Part shown: positions 26,702 through 35,663 of the stretch, piece by piece | Layout: each line of letters starts with the position of its first letter | Position numbering within the stretch: the stretch's first letter is position 1 | Assembly (NCBI RefSeq): GCF_036345995.1 | Contig: NZ_CP107796.1 | Location: forward strand, 1,364,001 to 1,428,000 | Direction: 5' to 3' | Source: Streptomyces sp. NBC_00557 | GTDB taxonomy: Bacteria; Actinomycetota; Actinomycetes; Streptomycetales; Streptomycetaceae | Length of the DNA: 64,000 nucleotides | The notes under the pieces: generated by a model | Told to the model about the DNA's origin: nothing | The model's input: only the letters and a program-made list of their open reading frames with translations | Database searches by the model: none | Made by a program: the position numbers and the translations under genes

Positions 26702-27942
26702 GACTGCGTGTCCCGGGACGGCGGCGCCGCCCCGAGCCCCTGGTGAAGGTACGGGTCCTGCCGCCGAGGCTGCCGAGAATCCCCCGGCTGCTGCCCAGGC
26801 GCACCCCCCGCCCCCAGCCGTTGGTCAGGGTACGGGTCCTGCCGCCCCGGCTGCCGGGACTCCCCAGGCTGCTGCCCAGGCGCGCGCCCCGCCCCCAACC
26901 CCTGGTCAAGGTGCGCGTCCTGCCGCCGAAGCTGCCCAGGATCCGGTTCGGGCGTCCACGCCTGAAGCCGTTCCGGGAGCGGAACCCGGTCGTCGTCGGC
27001 GCCGTCGGCCTCACCGTCCTGGCGCTGCTCACGTTCGCCGCCTTCAACGCCGACAGCCTGCCGCTGATCGGCGGCGGCGACACCTACAGCGCGGCCTTCT
27101 CCGAGGCCGGCGGGCTCAAGCCGGGCGATGAGGTACGGATCGCCGGGGTCAAGGTCGGCAAGGTCGAGGGCGTCGACCTGGACGGCGGCCACGTGAAGGT
27201 CACCTTCAAGGTGAAGGGCCACCCGGGGTTCGGCACCGACACGGGCGCGGCGATCCGCGTCAAGACGATCCTCGGCGCCAAGTACCTCGCCCTGTACCCG
27301 AAGGGGCCCGGCCAGCTGCGGCCGGGCAGTGAGATCCCGCTCGGGCGGACCGTGTCGGCGTACGACGTCGTACAGGCCTTCAGCGACCTGACGACCACCA
27401 GCGAGAAGGTCGACACGGACCGGCTCGCGAAGGCGCTGGACACCCTCTCCCTCACCTTCCGGGACTCCCCCGCGGAGGTGCGGGCGTCGATCAGGGGACT
27501 GTCACGCATCTCCCGGACCGTCGCCGCCCGTGACAAGGCGCTGCGCGGGCTCCTCCACCACGCGCACGGCGTCACCAAGGTGCTGGCCGGTCACACGAAG
27601 GACTTCTCCGCGCTGGTGAAGGACGGTGACGCGCTGTTCAAGGAGATCGACCAGCGGCGCGCGGCGATCCACACGCTGCTGAAGAGTTCCGCGCTGCTGG
27701 GCGTCGAGCTGTCCGGCCTGGTCGACGACAACAGCAGGGCGATCGGGCCCGCGCTGAAGAACCTCAACACGTTCCTGAAGATGCTCGAACGCAACCAGGC
27801 GAGCCTCGACCGCAGCGTCGAGCTCCTCGCGCCGTACGTGCGGCTCTTCACCAACACCCTCGGCAACGGCCGCTGGTTCGACTCCTACGTCCAGAACCTG
27901 GTCGCCGCCCCGGTCACGCCACGGACGGGAGGCACCCGATGA
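26698..27942 (+). CDS. MCE family protein, third (MceC-like) with basic repeat N-terminus
   Basis: The product has 414 aa. Unlike its paralogues, the membrane anchor (VVVGAVGLTVLALLTFAAF) starts only near residue 100. Before it lie three 27-residue repeats built on PLVKVRVLPPRLPRIPRLLP, very rich in Arg, Pro and Leu, that must be cytoplasmic. The MCE domain follows (SEAGGLKPGDEVRIAGVKVGKVEGV; KTILGAKYLALYPKG), then the helical region ending WFDSYVQNLV. The repeats could interact with the membrane surface, RNA polymerase or other anions; their role is unknown. Start overlaps the MceB stop. Confidence 0.9.
   Translation: MRLRVPGRRRRPEPLVKVRVLPPRLPRIPRLLPRRTPRPQPLVRVRVLPPRLPGLPRLLPRRAPRPQPLVKVRVLPPKLPRIRFGRPRLKPFRERNPVVVGAVGLTVLALLTFAAFNADSLPLIGGGDTYSAAFSEAGGLKPGDEVRIAGVKVGKVEGVDLDGGHVKVTFKVKGHPGFGTDTGAAIRVKTILGAKYLALYPKGPGQLRPGSEIPLGRTVSAYDVVQAFSDLTTTSEKVDTDRLAKALDTLSLTFRDSPAEVRASIRGLSRISRTVAARDKALRGLLHHAHGVTKVLAGHTKDFSALVKDGDALFKEIDQRRAAIHTLLKSSALLGVELSGLVDDNSRAIGPALKNLNTFLKMLERNQASLDRSVELLAPYVRLFTNTLGNGRWFDSYVQNLVAAPVTPRTGGTR
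26731..26973 (+). repeat. 81-bp tandem repeat (3 copies) encoding Arg/Pro-rich units
   Basis: Three in-frame 81-bp (27-codon) units start at 26731, 26812 and 26893. Copies 1 and 2 are closest; copy 3 diverges in its last ten codons as it runs into the anchor segment. Each begins with PEPLV or PQPLV and contains VRVLPP. Confidence 0.85.
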
Positions 27943-29048
27943 CCCGCAGACTCCTGGCCCTGTTCACCGCGCTCGCGGTCGTCGCGGGCCTCGCCGTCGC
28001 CCTCTGGCCGGGCCCCGGCCCGGTCCGCGTCACGGCCTACTTCCCGCGCACCGTCGGCATCTACCCCGGATCCGACGTCCGCGTCCTCGGCGTCCGCATC
28101 GGCGAGGTCAGGAAGATCACACCGCAGGGCGACCGGGTGAGGGTGGAGCTGGAGTACGACCGGGGCCGCAAGGTCCCCGCCGACGCGCGGGCCGCCATCA
28201 TCAACTCCTCGGTGGTCAGCGACCGTTACGTGCAGCTGCTGCCGGTGTACCGCAAGGGCGCGGTGCTGCGGGACGGCGACGTCATCCCCGAGTCCCGTAC
28301 CGCCGTCCCCGTCGAGCTGGACCGGATCTTCGACAGCCTGCACACCACCGCCGAGGCGCTCGGCCCGAACGGTGCCAACAAGCAGGGCTCGCTGTCCCGG
28401 CTGCTCGGGGTGAGCGCCGACAACCTCCAGGGGCAGGGCAGGAACCTGAACCAGACGGTGGCGGACCTGTCCCGGGCGGTCACCACGCTGTCCGACGGAC
28501 GCGGCGACCTCTTCGGCACCGTACGGAACCTGCAGGTGTTCACGGCGGCGCTCGCGGCGGACGACACCAGCGTGCGGTCGTTCACCACCGACCTCGCGAC
28601 CGTGGCCGGGCAGCTCGCCGGGGAGCGCGAGGATCTCGCCGCCGCGCTGAAGTACCTGGCCACCGCGCTCGGGGACGTGGCCGGTTTCGTCAGGGGCAAC
28701 AAGAAGGCCCTGACGTCGGACGTCAAGGGCCTGGCCAAGGTCACCAAGGTGCTCGTCGCCCAACGGTCCGCGCTGCAGGAGCTGTTGACCGTGGCCCCCA
28801 CCGGCCTGTCGAACCTGCAGAACGCCTACAACCCCGCCGCCGGCACCCTCGACACCCGCAACAACGCGCAGGGCCCGCAGGATCCGGCGTCCCTGCTCTG
28901 CTCGATCCTGAAGACGACCGGCGACGACCACGGCAGCTGCGCCGGGCTGAGGAAGCTCTTCGACTCCCTGCCCGAGGTGCCGTCGGCCCCGGCGTCGACG
29001 GGCACGGTCGACAAGACCCTCGGCGGGCTCCTGGGGGCACCGGCATGA
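27939..29048 (+). CDS. MCE family protein, fourth (MceD-like)
   Basis: The 369-aa protein has a short N-terminal anchor (LLALFTALAVVAGLAVALWPG), the MCE domain (VGIYPGSDVRVLGVRIGEVRKITPQGD; VVSDRYVQLLPVY), helical heptads through about residue 290, and a C-terminal pair of Cys (LLCSILKTTGDDHGSCAG) that could form a disulfide outside the cell. It overlaps both neighbours by 4 bp. Confidence 0.92.
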   Translation: MTRRLLALFTALAVVAGLAVALWPGPGPVRVTAYFPRTVGIYPGSDVRVLGVRIGEVRKITPQGDRVRVELEYDRGRKVPADARAAIINSSVVSDRYVQLLPVYRKGAVLRDGDVIPESRTAVPVELDRIFDSLHTTAEALGPNGANKQGSLSRLLGVSADNLQGQGRNLNQTVADLSRAVTTLSDGRGDLFGTVRNLQVFTAALAADDTSVRSFTTDLATVAGQLAGEREDLAAALKYLATALGDVAGFVRGNKKALTSDVKGLAKVTKVLVAQRSALQELLTVAPTGLSNLQNAYNPAAGTLDTRNNAQGPQDPASLLCSILKTTGDDHGSCAGLRKLFDSLPEVPSAPASTGTVDKTLGGLLGAPA

Positions 29049-30337
29049 GCGCGCGGCACCTGGGAAGGGCGGCCGCCTGGGCGGCGGCCGGCTCGCTGCT
29101 GCTGACCGGCTGCGAGTTCAACGGCTGGTACGACGTCCCGCTCCCCGGCGGCGCCGCCTCGGACGGCCACGCCTACCACGTCACCGTCGAGTTCCGGGAC
29201 GTCCTGGACCTGGTGCCGCAGTCGGCGGTCAAGGTCGACGACGTCACCGTGGGCGCGGTCGAGAAGGTGCGACTGGACGGCTGGCACGCGCGGGTCCGGC
29301 TCAGGATCGCCGACTCGGTGAAGCTGCCCGGCAACGCGGTCGCCGATCTGAGGCAGACCAGCATGCTCGGCGAGAAGTACGTCGCCCTGTCCCCGCCGGC
29401 CGGCACCGCTCCCGTCGGACGGCTCCACGACGGCGACGTCATCCCGCTGTCCCGCAGCGGCCGCAACCCGGAGGTCGAGGAGGTGCTGTCGGCCCTGTCC
29501 GCGCTGCTCAACGGCGGCGGGGTGGCCCAGCTGAAGACGATCACCGTCGAGCTGAACCAGGCCCTGAGCGGCCGCGAGGACCGGGTCAGGTCCCTGCTGA
29601 AGCAGCTCGACACGTTCCTCGGCGGCCTCGACCGCCAACGGGCGCAGATCGTGCGCGCGCTCGAGGGCGTCGACCGGCTGGCGAAGCGGCTGAAGAAGGA
29701 GAAGAAGACGATCGCCCTGGCCGTCGACACCATGCCGCCCGCCCTGAAGGCCCTCGCCGGCCAGCGCAAGGACCTGACGAAGATGCTCACCGCCCTGTCG
29801 ACACTCGGCAAGACCGGCACCAAGGTGGTGAACGCCTCCCACGACGACACCGTCGCCAACCTCAGGAAGCTCCAGCCCATCCTGCGGGAGCTGAACAAGG
29901 CGGGCGACGACCTGCCCAACTCGCTTGAACTCCTCACCACCTACCCGTTCCCGCGCAACGCGACGGACGCCGTCAAGGGCGACTACGTCAACCTGAGGAT
30001 CACCGCCGACCTCGACCTGGCGGACCTGTACGGCAACGTCACCGGCAAGCCGGGCAAGGGCGGGAAGTCCCCGGCCCCCAAGGCCCCGCACCTTCCCGGC
30101 CTCCCCACCCCCGCCCCGCTGCCGTCCGTGCCGTCCCTGCCGGGCACCCCGTCCGTGCCGCCCGTGCCCTCCACGCCCTCCGCCCCCGCCGTGCCCTCGA
30201 CGCCCTCCGGCGGCAGCACCCTGCTGTGCCCGCCGGTGTGCACCGCCGGCTACGGCACCGGGGCCGGCTCGCGTCGCCTCCCGCCCGGGACCGACCTCGG
30301 CCTCGCCGAGCTGATGCTGAAGGGGATACTGCCGTGA
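29045..30337 (+). CDS. MCE family lipoprotein, fifth (MceE/LprK-like)
   Basis: The 430-aa protein opens with a lipoprotein signal ending LLLTGC (lipobox Cys at residue 23), which is the expected feature of the fifth Mce position. The MCE domain follows (LVPQSAVKVDDVTVGAVEKV; TSMLGEKYVALSPP), then helical repeats, then a long Pro/Ser-rich tail (about residues 345-400) and a final PPVCTAGYG segment. It should be anchored by lipid to the outer face of the membrane. Confidence 0.92.
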   Translation: MSARHLGRAAAWAAAGSLLLTGCEFNGWYDVPLPGGAASDGHAYHVTVEFRDVLDLVPQSAVKVDDVTVGAVEKVRLDGWHARVRLRIADSVKLPGNAVADLRQTSMLGEKYVALSPPAGTAPVGRLHDGDVIPLSRSGRNPEVEEVLSALSALLNGGGVAQLKTITVELNQALSGREDRVRSLLKQLDTFLGGLDRQRAQIVRALEGVDRLAKRLKKEKKTIALAVDTMPPALKALAGQRKDLTKMLTALSTLGKTGTKVVNASHDDTVANLRKLQPILRELNKAGDDLPNSLELLTTYPFPRNATDAVKGDYVNLRITADLDLADLYGNVTGKPGKGGKSPAPKAPHLPGLPTPAPLPSVPSLPGTPSVPPVPSTPSAPAVPSTPSGGSTLLCPPVCTAGYGTGAGSRRLPPGTDLGLAELMLKGILP

Positions 30338-31608
30338 TCACACGTACGGTCAGGGCCCAGCTGCTCGCCTTCGCGGCCGTCACCGCCCTCGGGGTGTCGT
30401 ACGTCGGCGCCCGCTACACGGGCCTCGTGGACGACGTCCTCGACCGCGGGTACACCGTGCGCGCCGACTTCGCCGAGTCCGGGGGCGTCTTCCCCGGCGC
30501 CGAGGTCACCTACCGGGGCGTGCCGGTGGGCCGCGTGGGCGATCTGCGGCTGACCGGGTCCGGGGTGTCGGTGGCGCTGAAGATCGAGGACGGCGCGCCG
30601 AGGATCCCGGCGGACACGCTCGCGGTGGTAGCCGACCGTTCGGCGGTGGGCGAGCAGTACGTCGACCTCCAGCCTCGGCGGTCGGGCGGGCCGTACCTCA
30701 TGGACGGCAGCCCGATCCCGCGCAGCCGCACCCGGACCCCGCTGCCGGTCACCGACCTGGTCCTCAGCCTCGACCGGCTGGTCGAGTCGGTCGGCAAGGA
30801 CGATCTGCGGGTCACCGTGGACGAGCTGGGCAAGGCGTTCGCCGGCACCGGACCGAACCTGAGCCGGCTGGTGGACTCCGGCAACGCACTGGTGGAGTCC
30901 GCGTCCGCGTCGCTCCCCCAGACGGTCTCGCTGATCGAGGACTCGCGGAAGGTGCTCAGGACCCAGGCCGGCCAGGGCTCGGCCATCAAGTCGTTCTCCC
31001 GCGACCTGGCCACGCTCACCGCGCAGCTCAAGTCGAGCGACGGCGATCTGCGCCGGCTGATCGGCAACACGCCGCCCGCCGGCGAGCAGCTGGACTCCCT
31101 GCTGAAGTCCACCCGGCCGCACGTGCCGGTCCTGCTGGCCAACCTCATCAGCGGCGGCCAGATCACCCTGGCCCGGCTGCCCGGTGTCGAACAGGCCCTG
31201 GTGACGCTCCCGCTCACGGTCGCGGGCAGCTACACGGTCATCCCCGGCGACGGCACCACCCACTTCGGGCTGACCGTGAACGCCGACGACCCGCCCGCGT
31301 GCACCCAGGGCTACAACACCCGGCGGCGCGACCCCGCCGACACCGGCACGCGCCCGGCGAACACCGCCGCGCACTGCGCGGCACCGCGCGGCAGCAAGAC
31401 CTCGGTGCGCGGAGCCCAGAACGCGCCGGGCGCGACGACCGGTCCGTCCGGCGCGCACCGGGCCGCGTTCGTGGCGCCGTACGACCCGGAGACCGGCACC
31501 GCGACCGGCCCGGACGGATCGCCCGTCGAGATCGGCTCGACGGGCGGCGAACAGACCGTGTTCGGAAAGGAGTCCTGGCAATGGCTGCTCGTGGGACCGA
31601 TGGCGTGA
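30334..31608 (+). CDS. MCE family protein, sixth (MceF-like)
   Basis: The product has 424 aa. It has an N-terminal anchor (QLLAFAAVTALGVSYVGARY), the MCE domain (GGVFPGAEVTYRGVPVGRVGDL; DRSAVGEQYVDLQP), helical repeats to about residue 290, and the closing LVTLPLTVAGSYTVIPGDGTTHFGLTVN segment typical of MceF. The remaining tail is low-complexity. GTG start overlaps the lipoprotein stop; the 3' end overlaps the first Mce-associated gene by 28 bp. Confidence 0.92.
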   Translation: MITRTVRAQLLAFAAVTALGVSYVGARYTGLVDDVLDRGYTVRADFAESGGVFPGAEVTYRGVPVGRVGDLRLTGSGVSVALKIEDGAPRIPADTLAVVADRSAVGEQYVDLQPRRSGGPYLMDGSPIPRSRTRTPLPVTDLVLSLDRLVESVGKDDLRVTVDELGKAFAGTGPNLSRLVDSGNALVESASASLPQTVSLIEDSRKVLRTQAGQGSAIKSFSRDLATLTAQLKSSDGDLRRLIGNTPPAGEQLDSLLKSTRPHVPVLLANLISGGQITLARLPGVEQALVTLPLTVAGSYTVIPGDGTTHFGLTVNADDPPACTQGYNTRRRDPADTGTRPANTAAHCAAPRGSKTSVRGAQNAPGATTGPSGAHRAAFVAPYDPETGTATGPDGSPVEIGSTGGEQTVFGKESWQWLLVGPMA

Positions 31609-32093
31609 CAGGCACACGCGTCAGGCTGCTGTCGGCGGGACTCGTCGCCGCCACCGTCCTGACGACCGTCGTGGCGGTCTGGCTGGGCCTGAAGCTGTCC
31701 GACCAGCGCGCGGCGGAGCAGCGCCGCCAGGACGTCCTGGCGGCGGCCCGCCAGTCGGCGCTGAACTTCACCTCGCTCGACTACCGGCACTACGACCGGG
31801 ACAGCCGCGCGGTGCTGCAGGGCGCCACCGGCGACTTCAAGAAGCAGTTCGCCGCGCAGACCGCCCAGCTGACGAAGCTCGTCGCCCAGAACAAGTCGGT
31901 GTCCGAGGGACAGGTCCTGGAAGCGGGCATCGTGCGGTCCGACGCGCACGCGGCCCGGGTCCTGGTCGTGGCCGACAGCAAGGTGACCAACACCGCCGCG
32001 CCCGACGGCCAGGCGCGCACCTACCGCCTCCAGCTCGACCTGGTGCGCGTGGCCGGCCGCTGGCTGACGTCCGACGTGACGTTCGTCGGCTGA
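31581..32093 (+). CDS. Mce-associated membrane protein (first)
   Basis: The 170-aa protein has one N-terminal membrane helix (LLSAGLVAATVLTTVVAVWLGL) and an outer domain with ALNFTSLDYRHYDRDSRAVLQGATGDFKKQF, the typical signature of Mce-associated (Mas) proteins. These are thought to stabilise the Mce complex. The ATG at 31581 has AAAGGAG eight bases upstream and lies inside the MceF gene. Confidence 0.88.
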   Translation: MAARGTDGVTGTRVRLLSAGLVAATVLTTVVAVWLGLKLSDQRAAEQRRQDVLAAARQSALNFTSLDYRHYDRDSRAVLQGATGDFKKQFAAQTAQLTKLVAQNKSVSEGQVLEAGIVRSDAHAARVLVVADSKVTNTAAPDGQARTYRLQLDLVRVAGRWLTSDVTFVG

Positions 32094-32117
32094 CCCGCCC
32101 CTGAGGCCGTCGATGAG

Positions 32118-32168
32118 CCATGACCGAGGCCATCGCCGAGACCGTCCATGACTGAGGCCATCGTTGAG
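32118..32168 (+). repeat. 23-bp direct repeat between the two Mce-associated genes
   Basis: Two 23-bp copies with three mismatches lie at 32118-32140 and 32146-32168, sharing CCATGA-C/T-GAGGCCATCG. The first holds an ATG opening an 11-codon frame that ends in the second copy. No function is evident; it may be a duplication scar. Confidence 0.6.
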
Positions 32169-32178
32169 GAGAGACACC

Positions 32179-33012
32179 GTGGCGAACCCGACCTCCCGCA
32201 CCCGCGGCACCGGCTCCCCCGCCCGCCGCACCATGACCGCGGCCGCACGGGCGGCGGCCAAGCGCGCCGCCCGCCATGAAGAGGAAGCCGCCTCCGGCCG
32301 CACCCTGCTCGTCGAGCCCCCGGCGAACGGCTGGGTGGACCCACAGGAGCCCGCGCCCGTCGACGAGGAGCCGGAACCCACGCCCGTCGACGAGGAGCCG
32401 GAGCCCACCCCCGTCGGGAACAAGACGGATCCCGCGCCCGTCGAGAACGACCCGGAGAAGATCGCACCCTTCGAGGACGGCCCGCGGAAGACCCCGCCCC
32501 CGCGCAGGATCGGACGGCGTGTGCTCACCGCGGTGCTGGGCGTCCTCCTCGTGACGGCCCTGGCCGTGGCCGCCGTCCTCGGATCGCAGTACCGGCAGGG
32601 CCGGCAGGCGGAGCAGGCCCGCGGCGAGGCCCTCGCGGCCGCGCAGAAGGCGGCGCCGGTCGTGCTGTCGTACGACTACCGCCACCTGGACCGTGACTTC
32701 GCCCGGGCCCGTGCCCTGCTGACCGGGCACTTCCGCGACCAGTACGGCAGGACCACGAAGACGGTGGTCGCGCCGACCGCGACGAAGTACCACGGCGTGG
32801 TGAAGGCGACCGTGGCCACCCCCACCGACGGCGGCGCCCCCGCCGCCTCCGTCGTCTCGGCCACACCGGACAGGGCCGTCGTCCTGCTCTTCGTCAACCA
32901 GGTCACCCGGAGCACCCGGCTCCCGCAGCCCCGGCTGGACCTGAACCGGGTCCGGCTGACGCTCACCCATACCCCCGACGGCTGGAAGGTGAGCGGCGTG
33001 GACGCACTGTGA
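32179..33012 (+). CDS. Mce-associated membrane protein (second) with acidic N-terminal repeats
   Basis: The 277-aa protein has three parts: a basic start (about 1-40), an acidic Pro/Glu stretch (about 50-105) with repeats of EPEPTPVDE type, and one membrane helix (VLTAVLGVLLVTALAVAAVLGSQY). The outer domain VVLSYDYRHLDRDFARARALLTGHFRDQY marks it as an Mce-associated protein. The GTG at 32179 follows GAGGAGA. A TTG 15 bp upstream is in frame but lies inside that site. It is the last gene of the mce operon. Confidence 0.85.
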   Translation: MANPTSRTRGTGSPARRTMTAAARAAAKRAARHEEEAASGRTLLVEPPANGWVDPQEPAPVDEEPEPTPVDEEPEPTPVGNKTDPAPVENDPEKIAPFEDGPRKTPPPRRIGRRVLTAVLGVLLVTALAVAAVLGSQYRQGRQAEQARGEALAAAQKAAPVVLSYDYRHLDRDFARARALLTGHFRDQYGRTTKTVVAPTATKYHGVVKATVATPTDGGAPAASVVSATPDRAVVLLFVNQVTRSTRLPQPRLDLNRVRLTLTHTPDGWKVSGVDAL

Positions 33013-33578
33013 AGGCGTATGCGCTTGTCTCCTCCCGGGCTGGCTGGACCAGGTCACGGGATCCACGATCACGCAGGTGCCCACGGCAGCCACCGAGCGA
33101 TCGTCCCGCCGGCGCAGGACCAGACCGCTACACGTTCAGTTACTGCAGCTTGGATCAGGCAATGTTACGGGCCCTGACTTCTCCAGCTCCGATTCAATGC
33201 CGGCGGCCTTGTTTCAGGCTCCGGCCCTACAACTCAGAAACAAAGCGACATTCATCACAGACCGGAATTATTAGCACGGCGACACGCCTCCCTTAATGTG
33301 GTCGGACATCAGGCCTAAACCGGATGTACCAGCCATCTCCATCGACAGCGGGGGTCCGGGGCCGGGCGACGAAGCCCGCCGCCAGACCGACCCCCGGAGC
33401 ACTTGGAGCGGCCTGTAACCCCTGGGCGCCGACGCACAGGGAAGTAGGTCACCAGCGGACCCCGACTGCGGATGCCGCTGTGCCGTCGACCGGCAGCGCG
33501 CCAGCGCTCAGCCCTGCCTCGACGTGACCAGTACCAGCACCGATGTGCGCACCGAGTGGTGCCGACGGAGGTAGATCT
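33013..33578. other. Intergenic region without convincing gene
   Basis: This 566-bp stretch follows the mce operon. Short open frames exist (for example 33077-33274) but lack ribosome-binding sites and codon bias. The part from about 33130 to 33310 is clearly lower in GC than its surroundings, which fits promoter or transferred DNA. It marks the start of a patch with deacetylase, DUF6233 and transposase remnants. Confidence 0.5.
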
Positions 33579-34520
33579 GTGGCGTTGGCCAGAATCAAAG
33601 TGACGACGGCAACCGCCCTCATTGCGGCGATCACAGGAGCCGTGATCACGGCGTGCGGGCACCACTCAGGCGGGCACACGCCTCAGAGCTCGCCCCACAA
33701 CGTGACTCCCCCGACGACGCGGTCCTCTTCCAGGGCGCACTCGTCGTCCCAGGAGCCGTCGCCCTCGTACGCTTCCCCGTCCGCGTCGGCATCCGACCGC
33801 GCGGCAGGAGCAGCGCAGTCCGGCCGTAATGGAGGCTCGGCCGCGGTGCCGTCCAGGCCCGCTTCGCCATCGGGCTCGGCGAACACCTTCGGGCAACTGC
33901 CGAGCGCTCCGGCGGGCTCCGACGCGCTGGTCGGCCACGGGGTGGAAGGCAGCGGCAGGTCCGTAGCGCTCACCTTCGACGACGGCCCAGACCCGCGGTG
34001 GACCCCGCAGGTACTCGCCCTCCTCGCTCAGCACCACGCCAAGGCCACCTTCTGCGAGATCGGGCCGCTCGCCCAGCGCTACCCGTACCTGACCAAGGCG
34101 ATCGTCGCGGACGGGGACCGGCTGTGCGACCACTCGGTCCATCATGACGAGCAGCAGGACCGCAAGTCGGTCGAGTACAACATCCACGAGATCGTCGACG
34201 CCAAGCGCGAGATAACAAACGCCGCGGGAAACGACCTGAAGCTGATGTACTACCGGGCACCCGGCGGCGACTGGAGCCCGACGATCCGGGGGATAGCCGG
34301 CGCCAACCACCTGCAGCCGCTCGGCTGGAGCGACGACGCCAACGACTGGCGGCGCCCGGGTGTGGACGGCATCCTGCGCAACATCAACCAGGACTTGCGA
34401 CCCGGCGCGATCATCTTGATGCACGACGGCGGAGGTGACCGTTCGCAGACGGTGCAGGCGCTCGCCCGTCTCCTCAACCAGCTGGACACTCAGGGCTACG
34501 GCTACGGCTTCCCGGCCTGA
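33579..34520 (+). CDS. Polysaccharide deacetylase family lipoprotein (NodB/CE4)
   Basis: The product has 313 aa. A lipoprotein signal ends VITAC (Cys26). A Ser/Pro/Ala-rich linker spans about residues 28-115. The CE4 domain then shows all five motifs: TFDDGPD, the metal-binding HSVHH, YRAPGG, DANDW, and ILMHDG. It should be an active metal-dependent de-N-acetylase acting on peptidoglycan or another amino-sugar polymer outside the cell. I chose the GTG at 33579 because GGAGG lies seven bases upstream; the ATG at 33543 has no such site and would displace the signal peptide. Confidence 0.88.
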   Translation: MALARIKVTTATALIAAITGAVITACGHHSGGHTPQSSPHNVTPPTTRSSSRAHSSSQEPSPSYASPSASASDRAAGAAQSGRNGGSAAVPSRPASPSGSANTFGQLPSAPAGSDALVGHGVEGSGRSVALTFDDGPDPRWTPQVLALLAQHHAKATFCEIGPLAQRYPYLTKAIVADGDRLCDHSVHHDEQQDRKSVEYNIHEIVDAKREITNAAGNDLKLMYYRAPGGDWSPTIRGIAGANHLQPLGWSDDANDWRRPGVDGILRNINQDLRPGAIILMHDGGGDRSQTVQALARLLNQLDTQGYGYGFPA

Positions 34521-34594
34521 GCTCGACGCTGTCGGCATCTTGCCGTCTGCGAGGTCATCCGCCGACGTCCCGCCGGCTTCCCAGCGCGGGACTC

Positions 34595-34801
34595 GTGGCG
34601 GTCCAGGAAGTCGTATATGGCGTCCACGGGGCGCTCGCCCGTGCCGAGCGCCTCAGCAAGCCGCACCGCAAGGCGGGGAGGCGGCCCCCGGACTTCGCTC
34701 CGCGGTCCGTCAAGATCGGCTACGTCGCCCAGCAGAAGCTCACCGCCCACCATCGAGCCTGCCGGTTCTGCCGACCGGAGTGGGGCATCGACCCGCCGTG
34801 A
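34595..34801 (+). pseudogene. DUF6233-like remnant
   Basis: A 68-codon open frame ends with KIGYVAQQKLTAHHRACRFCRPEWGIDPP. This resembles GYVVQQKRTPYG and EPCQFCRPDTELGI of the intact protein at 60639-61055, with the ~30 residues between these blocks missing. The N-terminal half does not match. It is best read as an internally deleted fragment, next to a transposase remnant. Confidence 0.5.
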
Positions 34802-34810
34802 GCATCCGTC

Positions 34811-35422
34811 GTGTCGACGAGCTGCCCCACTCATGTAACCGGTCATGCATGCGGACCCATGCACCAGGTACCCAGACGCATCGACCATCTGTGGAACAAC
34901 CTAAGAGAGGCCATCGAGCGGGCCGTCGCCCAGCACCGCCGCTGCCTGCGCGTCCTCGTCCCCCAGGCGCCGCAATCAGTGGCCGAAGCTGCCCCAGCCG
35001 ATGAGCCCTCCGGCTCACCGTGGCAAGCCGGGCACCGTTTGGCCGACCGTACTCGGGCCCGACACGCTGCCGTCCGCGAACTGCTGGAGGCTGGCCACAG
35101 CCGACGCTCCGTCCAGAGGCAGCACGGCATGACCTACCGCACTGTCCAACCTCTTGCCGACGCCGCGGCGCCAGAAGAGCTCCTCAGCGGCCCGTGGTGC
35201 AACCGGACCTCCGTCGTCACCGAGTACAAGCCCTACCTCCTCCACTGTCCGGAGAGTCTCGCTGAGACGGAAACGCTCCAGCTCGAGACCGTCCGAGCCC
35301 ACTGCCCCGACCTCGACGCAACCACCCGGCACGTCCGGTCCTTCGCGGCCATGCTCACCGATCGCCAGGGCCAGCGTCTGCCCAACTGGCTCGACTCCGC
35401 GTACGGGCACGGCGGCACCTGA
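34811..35422 (+). pseudogene. ISL3 family transposase remnant (internal deletion and truncation)
   Basis: The frame encodes 203 codons. ADRTRARHAAVRELLEAGHSRRSVQRQHGMTYRTVQ and LLSGPWCNRTSVVTEYKPYL match the HTH and early catalytic region of Streptomyces ISL3 transposases. The sequence then jumps to ESLAETETLQLETVRAHCPDLDATTRHVRSFAAMLTDRQGQRLPNWLDS, which is normally ~90 residues further on. The C-terminal region with the last catalytic Glu is missing. No inverted repeats could be assigned. It cannot be an active transposase. Confidence 0.7.
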
Positions 35423-35663
35423 ACGGGCCCGGCGGGCCGACGACGTGCTGGACATGCAGCGCGCAGCCCGAAAGGGCGGGGCCGCAATCGCTGCTCCGCT
35501 GGCCGGCCGTACCGGGGCCGCCGTCCTCATCGGGTCGCGATGCCGGGGCGGGAGCCACGTCGTACGTCGTCGCGCACCGTCGGCGGCGAGCTGCGGCACG
35601 CGGTGCTTCCTGGAGCGTGGTTCGGTCACCGGCGGGTTCGATGGTCGGCCGACCAGCCGTCCG

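Noticed and set aside
33077..33274. Small open frame after the mce operon
   Set aside because: No ribosome-binding site, no codon bias, no recognisable motif.
34502..34888. Minus-strand 128-codon frame
   Set aside because: It is antisense to the DUF6233-like fragment, which shows family residues.
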